Assembly: GCA_021464415.1 (NCBI GenBank)
Contig: CM038466.1
Coordinates: 22,197,017-22,261,016 of the forward strand
Length of the DNA: 64,000 bases
Source: Lonicera japonica
Taxonomy: Eukaryota > Streptophyta > Magnoliopsida > Dipsacales > Caprifoliaceae
Reading direction: 5' to 3'
Below the pieces are notes generated by a model, which was not told the DNA's origin, made no database searches, and saw only the letters and a program-made list of their open reading frames with translations. A program made the translations under genes and the position numbers. Every line of letters begins with the position of its first letter. The stretch's first letter is position 1. Positions 50,064 through 64,000 of the stretch are shown here, piece by piece.

Positions 50064-51214
50064 AATATATATAAGTTAGAGACAACGCTCTTGCATAAAA
50101 ATCTATTTAGTTCAATGAGTGTACTCACGGATTCCGTTGGTGGGTGGGGTGGGGTGGGTGGGGGACATCATTTAATAGCAAAGGATCTTCCTTTTCACAA
50201 AACAGTTAATGAATTGGTTTTATACTCGAATTCAATCAATTTAGCTGAATATAGATTGAAATTTTTGATTCATATATCTAAATTTGATTGAAACTTACTA
50301 GGCCTTTAATTAACAAATCAAATACGTATATACGTCGATCTGACCCATATGTTTAAATTTATTATTATTTACATTGACCACCTTATTATTATTACACTTA
50401 TAAAAAATAAATATCATTAAATAAGTTGTTTTTTTTAAAAAAAAAAAAAAAGAAAAGAAGAAATTTGATTGATGTTAGGATTAACTTTTATGTTAGTTTA
50501 ATTATTTTTTATATATTTACAAACAAATTATGACATAATTAAAATTTCAGTCAAATCGTATATAATTCATCCGTATCCGATCCGGACAAATTTAGATATT
50601 GATCAATATTTTAGTGATATGTTATATGATCCGATTCAAATTCAATAACTATTTATAAATGAATCTAGATTCACATTAATTCGATCCATTGACAGATTTA
50701 CTTTTGACGATGTATTACAAACATTACGAATTAACAAAACATACCACATAAATATCTAAAATCTCTTACTTATCAAGATGCCAAAACCAAGAGGGGACAA
50801 AAAAATAACACAAAAAGAGCGTTGTTTTACCACAGTTTCGCGAGTGATGAGAGAGATTAGGGGGCATGTGAGAATGATTGATTGAGAACACACTAGAAAT
50901 AAGGTTAATTGGTTGCCGTTGCAAGGCGGAAATGGAACCTGTGAGGGCTGCGAGCCGCAGGTCAACGATGTGATACTGGTATTACAGGAACATGCTTCAA
51001 GCTCAGCTCTTCTTTCCTTTGTTTTCAAACATTTGAGTAATTGCTCAGGACCTATTTGCTTCATTGTACGAATTTAAAATCTAATGCCTAAATCGAAAGT
51101 GTGATATATTACGTTGAAAATTTTGTCAATTTTCCGTCTGAATTCAAACAATTTGAATACACTAAAAAATGTTAGTTGAACAGGCATAGCACAAATCTTT
51201 TTCAAGTAATCCAA
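48490..51214. other. Intergenic with microsatellites, no supported gene
   Basis: A (TTA)n microsatellite lies at about 48970-49036, a TA run at 49331-49354, and a CT into TA run at 50025-50062. A 102-codon frame at 50756-51064 (minus) starts MKQIGPEQLLKCLKTKERRA and has seven Cys, but no family is recognised and it may be a gene fragment. Confidence 0.45.
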
Positions 51215-51975
51215 TCTATACTATTATATAAAGTCAAGACTAATTTCAATTATAATGTAGTTGTATCGAACTTTTGAATTGCCTATTTTACCTCTACGAT
51301 ATCTTTTTTCATTAAAAAATATGTTTGTAAGAGGGTTCAAACATTGGATAAAATAATTTACTACTTAACTACTGGACCACTTAATATTTTAATTTAAATT
51401 AAATATATTTAGGTAGCATACGCATTATGTGTGCATGGAATTTAATATAAATAGCACGGCTTATTCGGTTAAAGTAGAATAGTTTAATAAATTATTATTT
51501 TATGCACAATTAACTGTCAAAAAACCGTGTTGACACTAGCTTTCCAAAAACTACAAATCTAGTCAATAAAATCCGACTTATACAGGCTTTTAGTAGCACA
51601 CAGGCCACGCCCTTCCACGATTTAAACACTTCAAACCAACATTTTACAATATTAATTTTGAGATTTTTACTTGCCTCTCATCGTTACTTTTTCTAATAAG
51701 AATGGAAGCATTCAACCCATACACAACACAATGCATTACTTCCTATATTTAACGCACTCGAGGAGTAAATTATATGGGCCACTATATTCTGCTTTAAATA
51801 CTATTTGTATTAGATTACATGCACACGTAATGCGTATATTATTTAAATATATTTAGTTCAAATTATAATATAAAATAAAAATATTAAGTGGTCTAGTAAT
51901 TAAATAGTAAATTACTTTGTCCAATATTTAAACCTTTTTATAAACAAATTTTTTATAATACAAACAATGCCTAAG
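51215..51975. repeat. Inverted repeat with about 150-bp arms, possible Helitron-like start
   Basis: The left arm (about 51300-51450) and right arm (about 51785-51955) are imperfect mirrors: AAACATTGGATAAAATAATT, GGACCACTTAATATTTT and TACGCATTATGTGTGCATG on the left match the right arm in reverse. The left edge A|TCTATACTATTATATAAAG resembles the 5' start of plant Helitrons, but no CTRR end with hairpin could be placed. Class left open. Confidence 0.6.
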
Positions 51976-53739
51976 CGAGAGAATGACGGCCCATACCACC
52001 AATTCAAACTAGTGTAGAATGTTTTATGTTTGAGAATAAGGTAAAATAAGCAAGAAGACACTTATTATTACTTTATTACAACTTAAAACACAACTTAGTT
52101 ATTTAAGCAAATCCCAAATCTTGAACATGTAAGTTAATGTAATAAAAAATTAAAATGTGGTATGATATTACTAGGGGTGTAAACGGATGGGATACATACC
52201 AAATACCACATTATCTATAACCCTTATCATTTTTTAAATATGCTATCCAAATCCTTACCCGTATCCCTTCGGGTAGTAGGTTCAACTATTCTTATCCTTA
52301 TCTTATCGGATTTTTCGGATTTGGATAATTACCCTATCCATTTTTATATATAACTATGTATATGTTCTTGAATAAAAGAATTCTACCTTTGTCTTCACTC
52401 TTGCACAAGGGAAAAAGGCAAAAAAAAGGTCAATTTCAAATCATTGATCTTTTTTAGATGAAATCCTCGACCGCTCAAGAGATTGACTATCTCTATTTTT
52501 ATTTATGCAATATATGTATTTAAGTTGAAAAGTGATTACTAATTTTTGCTCTTCCTTTTTGGAGCGGAGTTTCCACATGCAATGTGGTATCAGATTAGCC
52601 ATCACATCTTTCTCGAACACTATGCTATATTTTTCATCTCTTATTGTGCTTCTACTCTTATGTTTTGTTAGTGCAAAAATTTAAAACAATCTTAAAAATA
52701 TATTTAACTATTTGATTTATTAATTAAAACGAAACATTTTACAAGCTATAACTCGAGAAGTAAAACGAAAATTTTTAAAACTTGTTAAAATAAAGAGTTG
52801 CATTTTATAGTAAATTTTGACCTCATATAATCCATAAGATTCAGATTATATTATAAGTTAATCACTATATAAATGCAAATAATAAATTCAAATTGAAGAT
52901 CATTACTATTTAAATTTGATACGGTTTAAACCTTTCATTCTAGAAATTACATATATATGTTATAAATACAACATAGGTCTTTCTTTTTCTTTTTTTCTAA
53001 GCCTTTTTTTATTGGTTTAATTTAAAAGATTTTGGTGAATTGGAACAACTTATAAACACCAAATTAAATGTACATGTATCAGGTATAATTCCGTATAGTA
53101 ATGAATAATAATACTGTAGTAGTAGTATTTTTTTTGTATATATATATATAATAAAAAAAGGCCAAGTAGTACAGAAAAAAGACAATTTAAAATATATGTA
53201 TATATACTTTACCCCCAAAAAATAATCAGTCCTTTTTATAAATTAGGGGGTAAAGTGTTAAGTTGTGATAATTTATGTTACCATTAAAGTGTTTTTTACA
53301 ACTTTGTCATTTTATGTAATTTTGGGGGTTGTCTCAAATAGTTTAGGGGGGTTTTAGTTCTTTAGTACAGAAAAAAGACAAAATAAAAAAATGGGAATAT
53401 GTATTCTCATTTTTTCCCCATTCAGATTCAACCCGGGGCGGAGGTGCTTTTTGCATCCTCATTCCCCCTCCCTCTCTTTCTCTCCTCCCCTTCCTCTCTC
53501 TAAAAAAAGTCTCTTATTTTGACCATCACCACCATCTCCCTCTCCTTCTTCCCTTCTTCCTCCTATCTCCTCCAAAACCTAACCCCCCCCCCCCCCCCCC
53601 CCCCCCCCACCCTCAAAAAAAAAAAAAAAAAAAACCCATTATAATAACAACTTTATCAATCCCATCCCCGTAATCCTATTTCTCAATTTATCCAAAACAA
53701 ACACGGGTTTTCTTGATTTTCTTGAATTTTTTCTTGAAA
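51976..53739. promoter_or_regulatory. Upstream region and 5' leader of the CDPK gene
   Basis: At 52165-52340 there is a TAGGGGTGTAAACGG start with GGATA/TATCC-rich sequence, like one end of an hAT MITE. At 53230-53370, GGGGGTTGTCTCAAATAG resembles the MULE end at 37861-37913. The leader contains CT-rich stretches (53455-53510), a C26 run at 53583-53608 and an A20 run at 53615-53634. No TATA box is obvious. Confidence 0.5.
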
Positions 53740-57712
<3,973 letters not shown>

Positions 57713-59811
57713 ATCTGGCAAAAAGAGATGTTTTGAAGTTGGTACGTGTGTGTATGAGAAAGAGAGACTACCAGCAAGAGAGACAGAAGGTCAGAAGCTC
57801 CTTTTCTTGAAAGAAGAAAATTTGCTGAAACGACTACTATTGTTTGTGGGTCTCTTCTTGTGGCCCTCTATTGGAACTAAAGGTTGTGTTAGCGGAGTAC
57901 CAACTGAGGGCTCACAGAAAAATTGGAAAACCGAGGGTTTTTCAGTTTGATGGAGAGAATGTTTTTTTCAAACCCTGTGCCAAAGAAAATTGTATATATA
58001 TATGTATGTAAACATGGTTATTTGTGTACATTATTTGTATGGAGTATTGTTTATTGCAAATATAACGTAAATGTAACGAGTGATTATAGATTTCAAAAAA
58101 AAAAAGGAAAAATGTAATGAGTGATTATAAATAAACTACATTATTAGCATTCTTCCCGTTAATCATGAATTCACAACTGTACAACAGGACACTAACCCGA
58201 GTCCAACTCCAGAACTAAAGTCTCAATCTAGATTCCTGTTACATATATGTGTATATATATATATCCAAGTTGGAAGTCTAAAAAATGGATCATTTCAATA
58301 TCCAACCCGTCTAATGTCCACCTGAATTATAACTGTACGGATTTAATATGATTCTCTATGAAAGGATCCATTTATCTAAACTTCCAAGTTCCAACAACCA
58401 TAATGCTATTGTCTATTGTAACATAAATGGGTACCTGCATTATTTAGGTTAGATAGGATATACAAGACGAGACACGATACGATAATATAGCACATTGCGA
58501 GTTATTAATTAATGACTCGAAATATAACGAATGATTAAACCTCGGTTAGCCTATGTTATTTAGGCAACTTGGCCAAACAGAAACTGACTCCACCACGGGG
58601 GGTCATTCAAAGAGGTTGTCTATATGATTTTTTGGGCGCGTGCTAAAGGCACCTCAAACTTACTCCCTATCACCACATTGCGAACATGAAAGAAAATTTC
58701 TACCACCGCTAAAACACAATGGTAACTCTACCATCTACCATCCTCTTCCCTCCAGCAACCCAATTTCTTCGTTATTTTAACTCTCTGCATATGTATACAC
58801 GTACATAGATCATTTCAATCATTTCTCTGTCTAGATCTAATCTCTCACGCGTATATCACACTCATTTGTTCAATTTCCAAAGTGCATATCTACAAACACA
58901 CGCGCGCGCACACACACACACACATATATATAAGAAAATATCACTGTAATAATGGGGGTGGAGAGGGAGACAGAAGATGACAGTTAGTTGTTGACGACAA
59001 TGGCAGCAGAGACTTTGGGAGTGGCAGTGTTGGTAGAGAATTTGAGGAGTTTGGGATATGAAAAACATAGTGTAGTGACATAATATTTGGGATGCCTTAA
59101 ACATCTCCCTTTCCACTCCTTTTTAGTTACTTTTAAGAATTTGCATGGAGCCAATCATTAGTAAACTGATTTCTCTATGTAGAATTCCTATGGCTCGGAG
59201 TTAACAATAGGAACTCTCCCCAAACACAAATTTTTCGAATTTTTTTTCCAAAATTTAAGAAAAATATAGGAATATGGTTGGAGATCCTCCATATTATCCT
59301 ATTCCTCGACAATTATGGAAGGCCATGTTTGGGACCCAATGATAAAAATAATTGCTAGGCATTTAAATTGGTGAGTAAAGGGCATTTAGTATGTGGGATC
59401 GCCTTGATTTGGTTGTGTTCATCAATAATTCACACCCTTTACATTTTCTAAGGCATAATTTAATTAATGTATCAAATCTCACTATAGTAAGATAAATTTT
59501 AAGCATGGTTATATATCAAATCTTCATATTGTATATAAGTTTTATTCATACGCCCTTCGCATTTTTCTCTTTATATCATGTAATCAATTCATCTCAATCA
59601 AAAAAACACACACACTGAAAGCATGCAAATGACATATTTTAAAGCTGAGGTGAACACAGTGGACTTGTGCACAACAAGATCATATGTTTTATGGACCAAT
59701 AAACTTGGCCCTGTCTGCATATAACTCCTTTATCAGCAACAACCAAAGATAAGATTACTTCAACCTACAGAGAAGATTTGACACTCAAATATAGCACAAG
59801 TTTCACAATTG
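57713..59811. other. Convergent intergenic region between CDPK and bHLH genes
   Basis: The CDPK 3' UTR probably runs from 57713 to about 58140. Then come AT-rich sequence, a CA/GC-rich dinucleotide patch at 58899-58930 and the bHLH 3' UTR region. Frames such as 58862-59116 are not supported. Confidence 0.5.
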
Positions 59812-62800
59812 TTAGACCTCAGAACGCCACCCACAGAAACACTGAGAGGAGTACCTGCTTGAAAGCCTCTCGTGTTTCCGACTTTTCTCCTCAATCAGCG
59901 GCCGCTTGCCCTTCCTATCTTGCGGTGTGAACTCCTGCACAACACGTGCCAGATAAATATATACATTTTATGATCATGCTAATTTCAATACAATCAAAGG
60001 GCTAAGAGCACGAATTTGTTCAATATCATGAATCTTAGTGCATTGATTATGTCTAGGAAAGGAAAGTGGACTCCTACTTTGGGATGTTCCAAAAAGGTGT
60101 AGTGGACTCTTAATATGATGATATGTTCTCTCTTATTTTTCGTGGAAATTTTTTCTCACCACAACCGAAAGATTGAATTCCATTGAAAAAAACTGAAAAA
60201 GAAACAGAATGTCTCACCAAATCACTCATCTCATTCCCAACTTATCATAAAAATTAGTTGTTCTTCCAATCATTTTCCAACTTTGTAATCAAACACACCC
60301 TAAAAGCCAACCAAAAACTCACCTCCCTAGATGGAGACCCTGGTGTTTTAAGTTCCAGTAGTGTGTCCTCATCATTGGAATCACAATCATTTTCAATATC
60401 GCAACCCCAAAAATGATTCGATGACTTGCTTCCGATGCTTGAAATCCGGGAAGTGGATGCACATGTGGTAGTCGGATAAGAGATAAAAGTTGAGCGGGCA
60501 TTGGGAATTGGACCCAGATTCCGAATCCCAACGAAAGGGATTGGCCGCATAAAGGGGTGCACTGGAATTTGGGCCAAAGGAACAGGTACAGCAACTGGAA
60601 ATGAATATGGCATTGGTGCAATCACAACCGTAGGATCAATGGTGGGCCACGGACGCATAACCATGAGCCTTTGCTGATACTGAATCTTGAGATTTCCGAT
60701 TTCCGATTTTAGAGATGCTGTCTCTTCTATTAGCTCATTCTTCTCCTGTGTCAGCTGTTTAAAAAAAATTAAAAAATATGGCTAATGAGAATAGCAAAAA
60801 CCCAAAAAATCTTAAAAGTGCTCGTTCCGTTTTGAGTTTTATTTTCTTCTTGAATCAAGGGTTGATAATTTCAAATTTAAAATTCGAAGTTTAGTAGAAA
60901 AGATTCAAACTATTGACAACAATATGAGATTTTATGAATTCAAATTTCAAGATATATAGACTGAATTGCTGCAAAACTCTCATGAAAGCTATATCTGTTA
61001 TACTCCCTCAGTCCCAAATTAAGATCCAGGTTTCACTTTCATAATCCTTACAGACATACTAATTTCAACATAATCAACAACTACATATAAAACTTATTTA
61101 CTGTCCAAAGGTTTGTGAATTGATTATGTCCCAAAAGGAAACTAAACTTTTGATTTCAGTCGGAGCGAGTATAATTTGCTACTACTATAAAAATTTAATT
61201 CCTCAAATCAAATAAGGAGTAGAGATTAAGAGTTAAGGGGTTCATCACCTCACGTGATTGTTCGGAAAGCATGGCAGACTCAGCTTTCAGCTTATTAATT
61301 TCATCAGTTAAACCAAGCAACGTCTCGATCGTATCACTCATCAGTGTCTCCTTGTCTTTATTGGGTCTACCTCGGTCTGTAAAAAAGTAATATTGAAATC
61401 AATACGTGTATATATTGGTTCAAATCAGTTTTAGGCGGTTTTATATGTGTTAAAACTTAAAACTGAAGACCAAACCAACTTCAGTTCTTCAGTTTCCCAA
61501 CCGAACTGAACCGTGCAACCCAAAAACGCAATTTTGGTTTGTGGGTATTTTCTGGTTTTGTGCTCTCCCCTAGTTAACAAATGAGCTGATTTAGTAAAGC
61601 TCGCATTGGGTATGCAATAGAGATATATAACTTGTGTCTACAGCACTACCTTTGTTTATTGGTAGCTAACTAGCTACAATATTAATTAAAGTCTTTTCAC
61701 AACAAAATAACGGGGTTTACGATTTTAAAATTATTTTTAACTTCAGTAATTAAACAAACTACTTTATTTAGATATATTTGTTCGAGTTGTGCACATATCG
61801 AGATTTCTTCAATGTGTGATTCAAAATTCAAGGTTGTTGTGGAAGCAGAGAAAGAAAAAAATAGTTACATTGAAGAATAATATGAAATTGAATGCATCTA
61901 ATACAAGATTGAAAATCAAATGATATCCAGAAAGTAATTACCTAGTACATTTTCTAACTCAACAAATTGCTCATGTAGCCTATCCCTCCTCCATTTTTCT
62001 TGGACAGCCTTTTGAAGTTTCCTCGCAGTAACTGCGTCTTGTACTTCAGTCCCTTGTCTGTAAGAAAGCTCGTCGTAGAGAAAAGAGTACAAAATAGATG
62101 AAATTTAATGCATTTTGTAGCTAGATACTTGGTGAAATAATTTATTCAATTTATGCTGGATGTTGTGTAGAGACATGATAGGAAGAAATTATACTTAAGT
62201 GGATTGTTGGAGGGATAAATGGGCATCCCTTTCATATATGTATTTGGTTTTGAAAATTATGTATTATATTTATGTTTATGAGTACATCATAGTAAGTAAC
62301 TATTGTAATTTCAGAATATTAGGGTCTAAAAGGTTTACCTTTGATAAAAAATCAAGGTAAATTTCCACAATTTTGCGTGACATCAAAAATTTTACTCATT
62401 CCATTAACATCCTTCTTGATTTAATTAGGACTATTGATATGTTTATAAGAACATTTTCTAGTAAACAAGCACATACACTGGATAATCTCTCAAATCACTT
62501 AGCAGCTCTAAATTTGCAAGCACATACGGTTATGTGAACACACTTCAAATGCTTGAATAATAAAATAAAAAAAAAAGAAGATAAAAATAAAATAAAATAA
62601 AATCAATGACAGTGCAATCAGAAATAATTTCCCCACTGCATTCACAGGGAGAATAAAATTTGCTCTCCGTCCCAAACTAAGTTTTCACTATTCCTTTATG
62701 GGATGTCCCAAATTAAGAGTCCTCTTTCCTTTTCAAAACTTAATCAACAATCAACATACCAAAGCTCATGATAGGAACAAGTTTTGTTCCAAACCATTGA

Positions 62801-63232
62801 TTGTGATGAAATTAGCGAATTCTTAAAAATTGTTAAATTCAAACATGGACTCTTAGCTAGGGACGGAGGGAGTACATGAATATCAGAATAGGTAGGAACA
62901 AATTCATCCCGTTTCAATCTAATATGGTATCATCAACCGATTGAACTATTGACGTACAGAGAAAAGCAACAATTACCCATATATCTATATATATTTATAC
63001 TTTATGCAGCATACATTTCTGAATCGCAACCAAGGAAAGTGTATAAATGCATGCACAGATAAATCTATAACAAATTAGATCAATAATGTCCTTATAGAGA
63101 AAAATGACAAGAAAAGAAAAAAAGAAAAGACAACCTCAGTTGGGGATAGGCATTGTGATGAAAGGCATTTGTAGGAACTGAATTGACAAAAAGAGGTTCA
63201 GACCGGTCTTTGGTCGTCTTCCATTGATCCAT
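59812..63232 (-). CDS. BHLH11: bHLH11-like transcription factor (subgroup IVb)
   Basis: Five exons on the minus strand: 63232-63135, 62057-61942, 61376-61249, 60754-60323 and 59934-59812. Phases agree and the sum is 897 bases, 298 residues. Exons 2-3 carry the bHLH domain (ARKLQKAVQEKWRRDRLHEQ, then the loop RGRPNKDK and a second helix), followed in exons 3-4 by a leucine-zipper-like coiled coil (LTDEINKLKAESAMLSEQ and LTQEKNEL). After it come YQQRL, a Pro-rich middle (VVIAPMPYSFPVAVPVPL) and an LELKTPGSPSRE motif. Subgroup IVb factors (bHLH11, PYE, bHLH121) act in iron homeostasis in the nucleus. bHLH11 in Arabidopsis is next to CPK18, as here, which is why I prefer it to bHLH121, whose sequence is also similar. 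The last exon adds a basic, Ser-rich tail ending in a CFCGW motif. Without a transcript this exon is the least certain. No frame break. Confidence 0.88.
59960..60115. mobile_element. Degenerate Stowaway-like remnant in bHLH intron 4
   Basis: It shares with the element at 61003 the order CTAATTTCAA.ATAATC, GCATTGATTATGTC and GAAA.TGGACT, but both ends are worn, so this is called by similarity only. Confidence 0.45.
61003..61169. mobile_element. Stowaway-like MITE in bHLH intron 3 (167 bp)
   Basis: It begins CTCCCTCAGTCCC and ends with GTCGGAGCGAG, flanked by TA on both sides (61001-61002 and 61170-61171). TIR and TA duplication are typical of Stowaway (Tc1/Mariner) elements. Confidence 0.75.
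62661..62872. mobile_element. Stowaway-like MITE in bHLH intron 1 (about 212 bp)
   Basis: The left end CTCTCCGTCCC pairs with right end GGGACGGAGGGAG, which is followed by TA (62873-62874). The left TA is altered to TG. Words such as ATGGGATGTCCCAAATTAAG are shared with the other Stowaway copies nearby. Confidence 0.75.
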
Positions 63233-64000
63233 TTACCAAAACCTGCACAAATGCAAAACCAAGCAGAATTTAGATAATTTCCTCTTTCAAAATCAGATGG
63301 GAGATTTTTATCTCAGCTTCTGACTCAGAGAAAGAGAGAGAGAGAGATTTGCCACCTGTGCTGTTCACGAGTGATGATGCATGCACAACAGTGCCATCTG
63401 CCATCACTAACTGGCTCCAGGTGGGGACTAAATTTTATGATCAACCGATACTGGAAAATCTCAATTACCAAAACACCAAATCAACCAAATGCAAGGTGGA
63501 AGACTTGAACCTGGTACCTTTTGAACAAAAGCTCCTAACATTTAGTGCTCGTTTGGTTCAAGTTTTTGCTTGTTCCTGAAACCCAAAATGATAATTTCAC
63601 ATGGAAAGTTTTAGCTTCATCAACTTATGAGTCAACCTCTTGACATGAACTATAAGAGACTTCCGGTGTGAATTTATTACTTTAGGATTTCACGCTCTCA
63701 AACAAAATTAATTGAGTCCTTAATTCATTGTGCTACTTATATGTTATTACCAAAAGTCCAATAATTTTCTTACAACCACAAATTTTAATCAACCGAATTC
63801 AAAAAATAAACAAACGGATTAACCATTTCCTAACTCCTAAGGGCACGGACATGTATCCAACAAGAGGCGAAGAAAAAAAACAGGGCATCGTTGATTTTAT
63901 CTTTAGTATTCTTAAAATGTGTCATAACTTTAAATAAATGCAAAATGCCTTGAACTAGAAGAGACTATATACATGAAAACCAAAAAGGAATGCCCAAGTA
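63233..64000. other. Upstream region of the bHLH gene
   Basis: This is the presumed promoter and leader, on the minus strand. A GA run lies at 63329-63348, probably in the leader. The plus-strand frames at 63349-63579 and 63728-63937 have no family feature. No TATA box stands out. Confidence 0.5.

Noticed and set aside
50756..51064. 102-codon minus-strand frame as a gene
   Set aside because: No recognised family, and no splice or promoter support. Kept only as a remark in the intergenic entry.

Overview
This is plant nuclear DNA, most likely from a eudicot and probably an asterid. It is AT-rich, the genes have introns with GT-AG borders, and the gap between genes is filled with small transposons, microsatellites and homopolymers. 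All protein families found are plant families. No prokaryotic, organellar or viral gene set was seen.

Six protein-coding genes are supported. (1) WUSCHEL homeobox regulator, + strand, 1723-4582, three exons. (2) A small conserved plant protein with an HHSEAVADCIEFIKKS signature, - strand, 16737-17111. (3) A short WEB-family (DUF827) coiled-coil protein, - strand, 21418-22333, two exons. (4) An acidic plant protein with TRSQA and ITNDSPIVGLA motifs, - strand, 24798-26339, three exons. (5) A GASA/snakin cysteine-rich secreted peptide, - strand, 31829-32746, three exons. (6) A group IV calcium-dependent protein kinase (CPK16/18/28 type), + strand, 53740-57712, twelve exons, followed by a convergent bHLH11-like factor, - strand, 59812-63232, five exons, which brings the total to seven loci. 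As I recall the Arabidopsis map, WUS, a DUF827 gene and CPK16 lie close together on chromosome 2, and CPK18 is next to bHLH11 on chromosome 4. The window therefore looks like an unduplicated version of that ancient block, enlarged by transposons.

The spaces between genes hold many non-autonomous elements, several with exact target-site duplications: an 848-bp Pack-MULE (22716-23563) carrying the 5' end of a bHLH gene; a 3.7-kb MULE (34196-37913) with an hAT transposon nested inside it (34741-37147); two related hairpin MULE-MITEs (41406-41648, 45665-45896); hAT MITEs at 30031, 39001, 42439 and 47744; a PIF/Harbinger-like MITE at 10788; two Au-SINE copies (18690, 27690); Stowaway-like MITEs in the bHLH introns; and a decayed LINE 3' end (13780-14690).

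The coding parts of WUS and of the kinase contain one and two single-base frameshifts. Each is pinned by exon phase and family conservation. Three lone indels in two genes expected to be functional suggest base-level assembly error, though real lesions are not excluded. I found no previously undescribed biological system. The most distinctive items are the Pack-MULE gene capture, the nested MULE/hAT, the repeated GASA upstream region and the conserved gene block.
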